Origin: an uncultured Clostridia bacterium
GTDB lineage: Bacteria; Bacillota_A; Clostridia; TANB77; CAG-508
DNA: 33,029 nucleotides
Direction of reading: 5' to 3'
Assembly: GCA_944393295.1 (NCBI GenBank)
Contig: CALXZR010000132.1
Location: 1 to 33,029 of the forward strand
The notes beneath the pieces are model-generated. The model saw nothing but the letters and a program-made list of their open reading frames with translations, was not told where the DNA came from and made no database searches. The first letter of the stretch is position 1, and each line of letters opens with the position of its first letter. Positions 1 through 7,146 of the stretch are shown here, piece after piece. The translations under genes were made by a program, and so were the position numbers.

Positions 1-509
1 GTTAAAAGTATTGCTACAGCTACAGCTGTAATTGCACTCCATTGCCAACTTTTATCTAAAATTTTAGTAATTGCCCATACTGCTGTAATAGGAGCTTTTA
101 ATAAAAGTTGCAAGCCCATTGCTACAAGCATTTCTATTTGTGTAATATCATTTGTTGTTCTTGTAATTAAACTACTTGTTGAAAACTGCTTTACTTCGTG
201 CATTGCTAAATTTTCTACTTTATCAAAAAGCTTTTTTCTAACTTTCATTGATAAAGTTGCAGAAATTGTTGCTGCTATATAGCCTACTATAATAGCAGAA
301 ACTAAACTTCCTAATGCACAAGCCAGCATATAAGCACCATTTCTTAATATATCGTTCATTTGACTGCCTTCGCTTTGCACTAAAACAGTTATTTCAGACA
401 TATAATCCGGCATTTTAAGCTCTAACCAAACTTGACCAAAAATAAGTAATAAACATATTACTGCCATTAAAGCTTCTTTTTTTCCTAAAGTCTTAAATAA
501 TTTAAACAT
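1..509 (-). CDS. ABC exporter half-transporter (permease N-terminal part), partial
   Basis: An open frame runs from an ATG at 507-509 to the window edge, giving about 169 residues. A strong ribosome site (AGAGGAGGAA) lies just upstream. The protein starts with a basic stretch (MFKLFKTLGKKE), a first membrane helix near residues 13-30, the KMPDYMSEI segment common in Firmicute type I exporters, and a second helix near 57-80. Then comes MKVRKKLFDKVENL, followed by SSLITRTTNDITQIE around 115-130, the coupling-helix region of ABC_membrane domains. The nucleotide-binding domain lies outside the window. Such proteins usually work as heterodimers exporting drugs, peptides or lipids; the substrate cannot be read here. 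It has its own promoter at 576-604. I am confident of the family, not of the substrate. Confidence 0.88.
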   Translation of the reverse strand, partial: MFKLFKTLGKKEALMAVICLLLIFGQVWLELKMPDYMSEITVLVQSEGSQMNDILRNGAYMLACALGSLVSAIIVGYIAATISATLSMKVRKKLFDKVENLAMHEVKQFSTSSLITRTTNDITQIEMLVAMGLQLLLKAPITAVWAITKILDKSWQWSAITAVAVAILL

Positions 510-575
510 TATGTAAAAATTTCCTCCTCTTTAATAAAATATTAATTTTTCCATTCACATATGATTTGTTTAATA

Positions 576-604
576 ATTTTATCATATATAAAACTTTGAA
601 ACAA
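576..604 (-). promoter_or_regulatory. promoter of the ABC exporter gene
   Basis: On the minus strand TTGTTT (599-604) and TAAAAT (576-581) are separated by 17 bases and lie about 70 bases upstream of the ATG at 509. The -35 box is imperfect. Confidence 0.5.
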
Positions 605-617
605 CCTGATTTTTTAC

Positions 618-649
618 AAATATAAAGAGGTTAGAAACTTATTCTAACC
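618..649 (-). terminator. terminator-like hairpin after the GshF-like gene
   Basis: An 8-bp stem (GGTTAGAA at 629-636 with TTCTAACC at 642-649, 5-base loop) lies just past the stop codon at 676. On the minus strand it is followed by a mixed U-rich run (CTCTTTATATTTG) rather than a clean U-tract, so termination may be partial. Confidence 0.5.
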
Positions 650-675
650 CCCACAACATTTAAATATTATACTAC

Positions 676-2451
676 TTATTTTTCAGCTTTACAAGTCTTT
701 TCTGGTAATAAATTTAATAATTTTAAAATTGCAATTCCTATTTTTTCTCCTTCACCCTCATAAGGCCATTCATTTATTGAATATCCTGGGTTGTCATTTA
801 TCTCGATTATAGAATATTCTTCTTTATTAACATCATCTATAATTATATCTACACCACAAATCTTTGCATCAAAAGCTCTAGCGGCTTTTTCTGCCACTTT
901 TTTGAAATAGCTTGGCATAAAATCTGTCATGTCTATACTTTCTCCACCTGTTGAACAATTTGAATTTGTTCTTAAAAATACTCTTTTATTTTTTGGTAAT
1001 ACTGTTTCAAAATTATAACCTTGAAGTTTTAAATATTCTACAACAGGTTCATCCATTTTTACTGGCGTTCCTGTTAGGAAATGCCAAGGTTCTTTATTTT
1101 TAGCTTCAATAAGCTCTTTTATTGTAGATACTCCATCACCTACAACACTAGCAATTCTTCTGTGAGCAACACTTAAGCATTTACCATCTACTACTAAAAA
1201 TCTATATTCCATTCCCTTTACATATTCTTCAATAAGAACATTATTATCAAATTCAAAAGCATAATCCACAGCATTTAAAATTTGTTTCTTACTTGCTGGC
1301 TTTGCAAATACAGTAATACCAGTTCCGTAGTTAGTATTTCTTGGTTTTACTACTAAAGAGTTATTGTAAAAAGGTGCTAATAGAGCTTCTTTATCTTCCT
1401 TTTCCATATCTTTTTCAAGCAATATTGCATTAGGTACACATAAGCCATGCTCTTGCATTATTTCTTTTGAAGTAAATTTATCATCTGTAATAATTGGAAA
1501 AATATAAGTATCTCTGTCTGTTTTATTTCCTTCTATTACAAATTCTTCTTTTCCTTTTGTTTTGAATTGTACTATGCTTTTTGCCTCATTTTGTACTTCA
1601 TAATCTATACCTTGGGAAATTGCATCTTTTATTAAAACTACTGATTCTGCTACCAGCTTTTTATATTTTTGCATACAATATCTTGCATTATGTCCTTCTT
1701 CTGCATGCTCTTTTGCTATTTTAATTATTTCTTCTTTATCCAAATTTATTTCATCTGAATTTTTATTTTTTAGTTTCTCTTTTATTTCTGCTAATCCATT
1801 TTGTAATCTTAACGAATATTTATTATTTATTTTTTCTAAAAATTTAATTTCTTCTTTTATATTTTTAGAAACATCTTCTTCCAAACATCCGAAAGCAAAC
1901 CCTACTAAAAATGCACAATCTGCTTCTGAAATTCCATTTTTGTTTAAAAGATTTAAATTTATATTTGAAATTTGAAGACTTGCTTTTCTAGCTTTAACTT
2001 TACATTCTCCATAAAACTTTTCAATTAAAGTAGCTTTTTCTAAAAATTGCTCTTTAATCTTTAAATATGCTTCCTCCAAAGTAGCTGGCAATTTCGAATT
2101 TATTTCTTTCATTTGTTCATAAAATTCTTCATCTATATCTATTGTAATTTTTGCATAAGTTTCCTCTGCACGTTCCTTCCAATTACTAGAAGGCCAAATA
2201 TATTCTTGGATTTTGTAAAGTTCTTCTATAACAACATTCATTATTTCTTCAAATTTGTTATAAGCCTCTGCAATACTATTTTCCATAGGTGTACTTATTT
2301 CTAAAATTGCATCATCTTCGTCTGATGAAATAAACATATTTGTATCCTTGCTTCCAAAAGCCTTTGGAAAGCTTTTCTGTGATTTACTATTTCTATTATT
2401 TATTCTTAATGCTTCTCTCTCAATTTTTATACTATATTTTTCAAGTTTCAT
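676..2451 (-). CDS. GshF-family ATP-grasp ligase with a shortened glutamate-cysteine-ligase-like half
   Basis: A 591-residue protein. The C-terminal half matches the glutathione-synthetase ATP-grasp part of bifunctional GshF: VVKPRNTNYGTGITVF (367-382), LIEEYVKGMEYRFLVVDGK (406-424), VVGDGVSTIKELIEAKN (436-452), LRTNSNCSTGGESIDMTD (493-510), CGVDIIIDD (532-540) and IIEINDNPG (548-556). Residues 8-88 resemble the start of GshA/GshF ligase (IEREALR, FPKAFGS, SSDEDDAILEISTP, IWPSSN). Full GshF proteins are about 750-780 residues. Most of the missing length is in the ligase half, and I cannot find the conserved SGVHYNFS-type metal site or the EVR motif. It may therefore join different substrates from glutathione synthesis. 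It lies 34 bases after a GNAT-like gene, probably in one transcript. The fold is secure; the substrate is unknown. Confidence 0.75.
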   Translation of the reverse strand: MKLEKYSIKIEREALRINNRNSKSQKSFPKAFGSKDTNMFISSDEDDAILEISTPMENSIAEAYNKFEEIMNVVIEELYKIQEYIWPSSNWKERAEETYAKITIDIDEEFYEQMKEINSKLPATLEEAYLKIKEQFLEKATLIEKFYGECKVKARKASLQISNINLNLLNKNGISEADCAFLVGFAFGCLEEDVSKNIKEEIKFLEKINNKYSLRLQNGLAEIKEKLKNKNSDEINLDKEEIIKIAKEHAEEGHNARYCMQKYKKLVAESVVLIKDAISQGIDYEVQNEAKSIVQFKTKGKEEFVIEGNKTDRDTYIFPIITDDKFTSKEIMQEHGLCVPNAILLEKDMEKEDKEALLAPFYNNSLVVKPRNTNYGTGITVFAKPASKKQILNAVDYAFEFDNNVLIEEYVKGMEYRFLVVDGKCLSVAHRRIASVVGDGVSTIKELIEAKNKEPWHFLTGTPVKMDEPVVEYLKLQGYNFETVLPKNKRVFLRTNSNCSTGGESIDMTDFMPSYFKKVAEKAARAFDAKICGVDIIIDDVNKEEYSIIEINDNPGYSINEWPYEGEGEKIGIAILKLLNLLPEKTCKAEK

Positions 2452-2485
2452 ATCAATCTCTCTCTTCTATAAATTATATTCTATT

Positions 2486-3496
2486 TTAAGCATGTACAAA
2501 CTCAAACTCTACACCAGCAAGTGCTGGCATTCTTCTATTTCCCATAGCTGTATTTCCAACTGCTAACTCTATATTTAAAGCGTTTATTGGAGCTATTTGA
2601 TGGTAGCATACTATATTTTCATTTGCCTTTGTAGTATATTGTTTTATTTCTGTAGTTGCTTTTTCTAATACTAAGCTTAAATCTGAAAACAATTCATTAT
2701 TTTTACAATTTAAATAAGAAAATAAAATATTTGAATTATCTAATTGTTTTGAAGCATTTAAATCTACTTCAACAATAAAAGTTGGTGCTTCTGTAAGGTT
2801 ACCTTCCATATTTATAATTTCATAGTAACCTGGCATACTTAAATTAATGTTTATTCCTTCTGATTGTAACTCTCGAACAGCAGAGCTAATTGCTTTTAAA
2901 CTATTTTGATTTCTACAATCTATTTCTGAAATAAGTCTTATATTTTCTGTTTTGTTAATTTCGTATGCAGCTCTTATAGCAGATTTAAATAATTCTCTTC
3001 CAATTCCTTTTACTCTATTTCCAAAAATATCAACTACATTTTGCTTTGTTAAAACGCCTGTAATAGTTAGAACAGTTTCATCCTTAGTAGGAAAATATGG
3101 ATTCTTTAAAATAGATTTATTTCTTTCTATTTTTACTGTAGTTGCTCCAACAATTTCTTCTTCTAAGCCATTTGACTGAGTAGCAAGTATTACAGGATAT
3201 TTGTATACATTTTGCATTATTTGTTTTATGTTTGGTATATGCATAAAATCTTTATTTCCTGTAAAGTTTCTATCGTAGAAATATGCTAATTCAAAAATTT
3301 TATCAAATAATTTTGTTTTTTCTTTTATGCTTTGAAATAAATAAAAATTGATATCGAAAGCATTTTTATTTTTGTTTCTAAACTTTTTTGTTGTTTCCTC
3401 CATTTCTTTATTATAATATTTGAACGCATTAACTTTTAAGCGATTTATGTTTGCATAAACCTGCGTTCGGGGTTTCACTTTTTTCTTCTTTCTCAT
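2486..3496 (-). CDS. GNAT-like acyltransferase, partner of the GshF-like ligase
   Basis: A 336-residue protein with a very basic N-terminus (RKKKKVKPR). Residues 114-205 look like a GNAT core: strands around EIVGATTVKIER and ETVLTITGVLT, the acyl-CoA loop pattern RVKGIGREL (161-169) followed by helix FKSAIRAAYEI, then EIDCRNQNSLKAI (191-203), the usual D-x-N-x-x-S motif B. The N-terminal 100 and C-terminal 100 residues match nothing I recognise. It starts at an ATG with AGGAG 8 bases upstream and has a promoter at 3608-3636 with a long leader. Its neighbour is an ATP-grasp ligase, which suggests, but does not show, that the two build or cap a small peptide. It could instead be a regulatory or protein acetyltransferase. 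Confidence 0.5.
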   Translation of the reverse strand: MRKKKKVKPRTQVYANINRLKVNAFKYYNKEMEETTKKFRNKNKNAFDINFYLFQSIKEKTKLFDKIFELAYFYDRNFTGNKDFMHIPNIKQIMQNVYKYPVILATQSNGLEEEIVGATTVKIERNKSILKNPYFPTKDETVLTITGVLTKQNVVDIFGNRVKGIGRELFKSAIRAAYEINKTENIRLISEIDCRNQNSLKAISSAVRELQSEGININLSMPGYYEIINMEGNLTEAPTFIVEVDLNASKQLDNSNILFSYLNCKNNELFSDLSLVLEKATTEIKQYTTKANENIVCYHQIAPINALNIELAVGNTAMGNRRMPALAGVEFEFVHA

Positions 3497-3556
3497 AAAA
3501 AAGACTCCTGTTTTAAATTTTGTAAGTAGCCAAACTAGTATCTTAATAATACATAT

Positions 3557-3588
3557 AAAACTTTAAAAATAGGCATTTTTAAAATTTT
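3557..3588 (-). other. AT-rich hairpin in the leader of the GNAT-like gene
   Basis: TTTAAAAAT (3562-3570) and ATTTTTAAA (3575-3583) form a perfect 9-bp stem around AGGC. One mismatch is followed by four more A-T pairs. It sits between the predicted transcription start and the ATG. It could be an operator or a leader structure; no U-tract follows it. Confidence 0.35.
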
Positions 3589-3607
3589 AGGCTATCCTAC
3601 AAAATGT

Positions 3608-3636
3608 ATCATACTGTGTTTTTGCAAAAAAATCAA
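3608..3636 (-). promoter_or_regulatory. promoter of the GNAT/GshF-like pair
   Basis: TTGATT (3631-3636) and TATGAT (3608-3613) are separated by exactly 17 bases. The predicted leader is about 105 bases. Confidence 0.55.
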
Positions 3637-3766
3637 TTCGAATTATAGGCTAATTTTTATCAAATTTTTCCAATTTTTCAAACTTTATCATTTTGGTATA
3701 ATCTTTTTCTTTGAAAATAATTAGTTTTAATCGTTTTATTTCGTTTTTTCTATGCTTTATAATTTT

Positions 3767-3801
3767 AAAAGCACCAGAAATGCTTCTATTCTGGTGTTTT
3801 T
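3767..3801 (-). terminator. terminator of the XRE/SecB-like operon
   Basis: CACCAGAA (3772-3779) pairs with TTCTGGTG (3789-3796). Flanking A and T runs extend the stem to about 13 bp, and on the minus strand the hairpin runs into TTTTAAAATT. It lies 50 bases past the stop of the SecB-like gene. The A/T flanks would also allow some plus-strand activity. Confidence 0.7.
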
Positions 3802-3850
3802 GTGAGTTTTTAGATAATTCTTAAGAGTTTATTAAGATTAAAATTAGTGT

Positions 3851-4252
3851 TTATTGTTCAACGAAATTTACCATTGGAAGAATAACATTAGGTACAGAAC
3901 TTAATGCTGTATTCGCAGTAATAAAGGCTCTCATCTCTTGATATAATACCGCTGCTCCATTAATCGATAACCTTTTTTTCATTTCATCTTCTGTTATTCC
4001 TTTATTGAAAATAAAAGTTCCCCTCATACACAAATTAATTTTTCCTAATTCAACTTTATTTTCATCACATATACTTATATTGCTTTGTAATTCTATTCCA
4101 ACAACAATATTATTTTCTTTTTCTTCTGGTTTCATTTGTCTATAATCTAACTTACCTTCAAACTTCAAATTTTCATTCGGTAAAATCTTTCTATTAACAA
4201 TAAAATTATATTCTTTTACATATTTATCAATCATCTGCATATTTATCTTCAT
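3851..4252 (-). CDS. SecB-like chaperone
   Basis: A 133-residue protein. The second half reads like SecB: a beta-rich centre (NNIVVGIELQSNISI, GKINLCMRGTFIF), then GAAVLYQEMRAFITANTALS (99-118) and NVILPMVNF (122-130), matching SecB's 'lyPylRe.is.l...g.fPp..L.pvnF' ending. Firmicutes usually lack the classical SecB/SecA export route. SecB-like proteins in such genomes are known in toxin-antitoxin-chaperone (TAC) modules, where they protect an unstable antitoxin. Here the gene starts 7 bases after an XRE gene, with AGGATAGG as ribosome site, so the two are surely co-transcribed. Its client is inferred to be that XRE protein. A general holdase role is the alternative. Confidence 0.68.
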   Translation of the reverse strand: MKINMQMIDKYVKEYNFIVNRKILPNENLKFEGKLDYRQMKPEEKENNIVVGIELQSNISICDENKVELGKINLCMRGTFIFNKGITEDEMKKRLSINGAAVLYQEMRAFITANTALSSVPNVILPMVNFVEQ

Positions 4253-4259
4253 TTTTTAC

Positions 4260-4700
4260 CTATCCTATCTTATAATTTTGTTTTGTATCTTCTTCTATTA
4301 CTTCATCATATTTTATTAATTTCAAATAATCTTTATTTTCCATTTGATATTTATAAACTATATTTAATTTTTTATTTTTATAGTTTTCTTTTTCTATTAA
4401 ATTAGTTCTTATTTTTTGTAAAATTTCTAAAAATATATTAGAGTTTTTTTCTAAGGAGTAAGAAATTTTTAAAAGCATCTTAAATGTTGCATTATAATTT
4501 CCGCTCTCAAGCTTTGATATCATTGTTTGATTCATATTTAATTTTTCAGCTAATTCTTTTTGTGTTAAATTGTTCTTTTTCCTATAATTAATTAATTCTT
4601 TGGCTATCTCTACTAATACATCTGTATAGTCTAATAATTCATTTATTTCCGTTGACTCTTTAATATCTACACTATATGAATCAAATAAATTACTTTTCAT
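4260..4700 (-). CDS. XRE-family HTH regulator, antitoxin-like
   Basis: A 146-residue protein when started at the ATG at 4700, which has AAAGGGG 9 bases upstream; a longer TTG start at 4736 has no ribosome site. The middle holds a clear HTH_3 domain (AKELINYRKKNNLTQKELAE, then MNQTMISKLESGNYNATFKM, about residues 32-80), similar to HigA-type antitoxins. A lysine- and tyrosine-rich tail of about 50 residues follows (ending DTKQNYKIG). In TAC modules such a tail is the chaperone-addiction segment; here that is inference. The promoter carries a palindrome at the expected start of transcription, suggesting self-repression. No toxin gene sits beside it: upstream is a HAD phosphatase with its own ribosome site, downstream the SecB-like gene. 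Confidence 0.8.
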   Translation of the reverse strand: MKSNLFDSYSVDIKESTEINELLDYTDVLVEIAKELINYRKKNNLTQKELAEKLNMNQTMISKLESGNYNATFKMLLKISYSLEKNSNIFLEILQKIRTNLIEKENYKNKKLNIVYKYQMENKDYLKLIKYDEVIEEDTKQNYKIG

Positions 4701-4737
4701 ATTATTTTTCCCCTTTATTAGTATATTAAATCTCAAT

Positions 4738-4753
4738 ATTACTTATAAGTAAT
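4738..4753. promoter_or_regulatory. palindromic operator of the XRE/SecB-like operon
   Basis: ATTACTTATAAGTAAT is a perfect 16-bp palindrome placed 8 bases downstream of the -10 box, over the expected transcription start. It is a natural site for a dimeric XRE repressor. Confidence 0.65.
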
Positions 4754-4760
4754 TTTTTGT

Positions 4761-4789
4761 AGTATAATACTTTTTCTTTAAAAAATCAA
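4761..4789 (-). promoter_or_regulatory. promoter of the XRE/SecB-like operon
   Basis: TTGATT (4784-4789) and TATACT (4761-4766) are separated by 17 bases. The box pair sits directly upstream of the palindrome at 4738-4753. Confidence 0.7.
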
Positions 4790-4843
4790 CTACTTTTTAT
4801 TAATTTATAAAAAATTAATTATTTTAAATTCTTTATAATCAAA

Positions 4844-5647
4844 TTATTTAATGTTTATTTCAATAATCTTCTCTAGAAATACAGCAATTCCGTCTTTGTC
4901 ATTAGATAGAGTTATCTCTTTTGCTTTCTTTTTAACCTCTTCTAGTGCATTTCCCATTGCGACTCCTATTCCAACCTTACTAATTACTGGTAAATCATTT
5001 GTACTATCTCCAAAAAATACAGTTTCACTTATATCTATATTTAATTTTGAACATAATGTTTCTAAAGCTTTAAATTTATCAGTTACATTAGAATTTATTG
5101 ATATCCACTTATTTGCTCTATTATTATCTGTATCTAACATTTCAAATACATTAAGATTACTGAAATTTTCTCTTACAAATTCTTTTCCTTCTTGTATTTC
5201 TTTATCACTTTTAAGAAAAACATTCATTCTTGATATTGTTTCTTTTATTTCTTCAATGCTATTTATTGAAACTCTATAATCTATATCTTTTTCTGGTGTT
5301 CCTTTGTATATATAGTATTTATCTAGTGTACAATAGTCTATTTCTTGTGCAATATCTTTAAATTTATTTGTAATTTTATTTGCAGTTTCTCTATCAATAC
5401 TGCTTCTGGTAATTCCATTTTTATTTTTCACATCATAAATGTAAGCACCATTATTTATAATTAGGTAATTAAACATATTAATATCGCATACACTATTTAT
5501 ACTAGATAAGTTTCTCGCAGTTACTCCTACAATAATATAGCCATTATTTTTACATTTAAATAATACATTTTTTGTTCTCTTAGTAATTTGTTTGTCGCTT
5601 GTTAAAAGAGTGCCATCAAAATCCATAGATATTAGTTTATATTTCAT
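4844..5647 (-). CDS. Cof-type HAD-IIB hydrolase (sugar/nucleotide phosphatase)
   Basis: A 267-residue protein, the usual length of the Cof/YidA group. Motif I is MDFDGTLL (D9 nucleophile, D11), motif II is GVTARN (T43), the lysine motif III lies near KFKALETL (about 190-197), and motif IV is FFGDSTNDLPVI (D214, N217, D218). The C2 cap lies between motifs II and III and sets the substrate, usually a sugar phosphate or flavin/nucleotide phosphate; it cannot be read here. The start is supported by TTGGAG 8 bases upstream of the ATG. It sits between the FRG gene and the XRE operon with no evident functional link. Confidence 0.9.
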   Translation of the reverse strand: MKYKLISMDFDGTLLTSDKQITKRTKNVLFKCKNNGYIIVGVTARNLSSINSVCDINMFNYLIINNGAYIYDVKNKNGITRSSIDRETANKITNKFKDIAQEIDYCTLDKYYIYKGTPEKDIDYRVSINSIEEIKETISRMNVFLKSDKEIQEGKEFVRENFSNLNVFEMLDTDNNRANKWISINSNVTDKFKALETLCSKLNIDISETVFFGDSTNDLPVISKVGIGVAMGNALEEVKKKAKEITLSNDKDGIAVFLEKIIEINIK

Positions 5648-5710
5648 ATTTTTTCTCCAATCTATATATGATTTTTATTTATATTTGCTCTTAAAACATA
5701 ATATATTTTA

Positions 5711-6676
5711 TTATTTAGCTTTATATATTAATCTTGAAACTATATTATAATTATTTTTTTGAAGTTCTTTATAATAAATTTCTTTCTCTCTATTTCCAAT
5801 TTTTATAACAGGATATGCAACAATTCTTATTTTACCTTTCAATTTATTTTTTATATCCTCTATATTTAAATTATTTTCTATACAAAACTCTTCTACTACA
5901 TTTTTAGATATTTTCTGTGATAGTTTTATTTTAGTTGCTATATTTGAAACTAATTCATTTGGAAATAATATACATTGTTTTTCATAGCAAAATTGTTTTC
6001 TTATCAATTCATTATATTTTTTATTGTGTTTAAATTTAACACTTGAAAACATATAATCTATATTTTCATTTTCTTTTATTTCAAAACCAAGTGCATTTTG
6101 AATAGCTGGTCTTCTAAAAGGTTGTATTCCTTCAAAATGAAATCTACTATTTTTATTTAAAGTTCCATTTTCAAACATATAAGCTGTTGGAAACACTTTT
6201 AAAACTCCAATCCCTTCTTCTTGTACAGAATAATTTTCATCACAATTATTTGTTGCAAAAAAGGCTGCAACTAAAATATTAGAAGTTATATCTATTAAAT
6301 TTGTATTTAATCCATAATGTTGAGCTAATGCTATAAAATCTACATCTGCATCACTATTTAAATCGTCGATAATTCTAGGAAAATTTTTTAAAGTACTTTC
6401 AAATTGTTTTATTTTTAATTTAGATATTAATATATCTGTGCTATCATTTGTTCTATACATACTTGGAAGAATTGACGGATATATTTTTTTCTCTCCTCTA
6501 AAAAAATTTGGCTGCATAATACTACTATCTCTTAAAGCAAATATTTTTCCATCTATTTCAATAGCATTGAATCTATTTACTCTAACTGCAATTTTTCCAT
6601 TTAATATGTTTTCTATTGGAAAACTTGGATCTGCATATTTAATTGCTTCTAATATATTATCAAATATTTCTTGCAT
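5711..6676 (-). CDS. FRG-domain protein
   Basis: A 321-residue cytoplasmic protein with the FRG signature: FFRGEKKIYPSILPSMYR (58-75), ALAQHYGLNTNLIDIT (116-131) and VAAFFATNN (136-144). FRG domains are named after the F-R-G motif; they are common in accessory and defence islands and are often fused to toxic or nuclease domains. Here the C-terminal half (about 170-321) has no domain I recognise. GAGGTAACT precedes the ATG at 6676. A possible extended -10 (TGC-TATAAA, box at 6714-6719) lies upstream but lacks a good -35. No partner gene is evident: DUF2442 upstream is separated by a terminator, and the HAD gene 63 bases downstream is a housekeeping type. Confidence 0.8.
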   Translation of the reverse strand: MQEIFDNILEAIKYADPSFPIENILNGKIAVRVNRFNAIEIDGKIFALRDSSIMQPNFFRGEKKIYPSILPSMYRTNDSTDILISKLKIKQFESTLKNFPRIIDDLNSDADVDFIALAQHYGLNTNLIDITSNILVAAFFATNNCDENYSVQEEGIGVLKVFPTAYMFENGTLNKNSRFHFEGIQPFRRPAIQNALGFEIKENENIDYMFSSVKFKHNKKYNELIRKQFCYEKQCILFPNELVSNIATKIKLSQKISKNVVEEFCIENNLNIEDIKNKLKGKIRIVAYPVIKIGNREKEIYYKELQKNNYNIVSRLIYKAK

Positions 6677-6807
6677 AGTTACCTCAAAAATAGTTTCACA
6701 TGTATCTTATTCATTTATAGCATTTAGTTATATAACATTCTTTAGTCTATTTATATACGTTGATATTATAATATATATTTATTAAAAGCAAGTATCATTT
6801 CAAAATA

Positions 6808-6849
6808 AAAAAATAAAACTTCTCCACTTTTATATGAAGAAGTTTATAT
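6808..6849 (-). repeat. 42-bp direct repeat, copy 1 (terminator of the HipA/HIRAN cassette)
   Basis: These 42 bases are identical to 8831-8872. On the minus-strand RNA they form a 10-bp stem (AAACTTCTTC with GGAGAAGTTT, one U-G wobble, 10-base loop) followed by UUUUAUUUUUU, so the repeat is an intrinsic terminator. This copy starts four bases after the DUF2442 stop codon. Confidence 0.9.
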
Positions 6850-6852
6850 CTA

Positions 6853-7092
6853 TTAAAATTCATTTTTACTTAAATTGTATAATTCATCTGGGCAAATATC
6901 AGCTCCATTTTCCCATCTAATTAATAAACCACTTATTTTTACTTTTTTAAATTCATTAATATCTTTTAGTTTCTCAAAAGCTTTTTTGTTTAGATATGGT
7001 TTTACATCAAAAACTTTCCTTTCACCATTATCGAATTCTACTAATAACATATAATCTTCTTTTGGTAATACATTTGTAGCTTTTGGTCTCAT
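6853..7092 (-). CDS. DUF2442 protein
   Basis: A 79-residue protein. The order MLLVEFDNGERKVFDVKPYL (15-34), then FEKLKDINEFKKVKI and LLIRWENGADICPDELY (56-72), is that of DUF2442, a small family often encoded beside DUF4160 genes in toxin-antitoxin-like pairs. No DUF4160 gene is seen here. The start has TTGGAGTG 6-7 bases upstream of the ATG. It is the last gene of the cassette, 54 bases after the HIRAN gene and directly before the terminator repeat. Its role is unknown; a regulatory or antitoxin role is only a guess from family context. Confidence 0.8.
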   Translation of the reverse strand: MRPKATNVLPKEDYMLLVEFDNGERKVFDVKPYLNKKAFEKLKDINEFKKVKISGLLIRWENGADICPDELYNLSKNEF

Positions 7093-7146
7093 AAAATCAC
7101 TCCAAGCTTCTATTAATTCTTAACTATTTACTAAATTCTATTTCTA

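Larger units (their letters stand above)
3497..3850. other. 354-bp intergenic region
   Basis: This gap holds the minus-strand terminator of the SecB-like gene (3767-3801), a candidate promoter (3608-3636) and an AT-rich leader hairpin (3557-3588) for the GNAT-like gene. No credible small ORF was seen. Confidence 0.6.

Noticed and set aside
2486..2520. GVEFEFVHA at the end of the GNAT-like protein as a ligase fragment split from the next gene
   Set aside because: The resemblance to ligase start motifs is only a few residues. The next gene has its own complete IERE motif, and the 34-base gap shows no continuing frame.
3690..3801. Possible plus-strand small RNA from a TATAAT-like box (near 3698) to the hairpin at 3772-3801
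   Set aside because: No -35 box stands at a proper distance, and the hairpin is explained as terminator of the SecB-like gene on the minus strand.
4851..5279. Plus-strand 142-residue frame opposite the HAD phosphatase gene
   Set aside because: It lies wholly within a gene with all four HAD motifs, has no ribosome site, and its composition is that of an antisense shadow.
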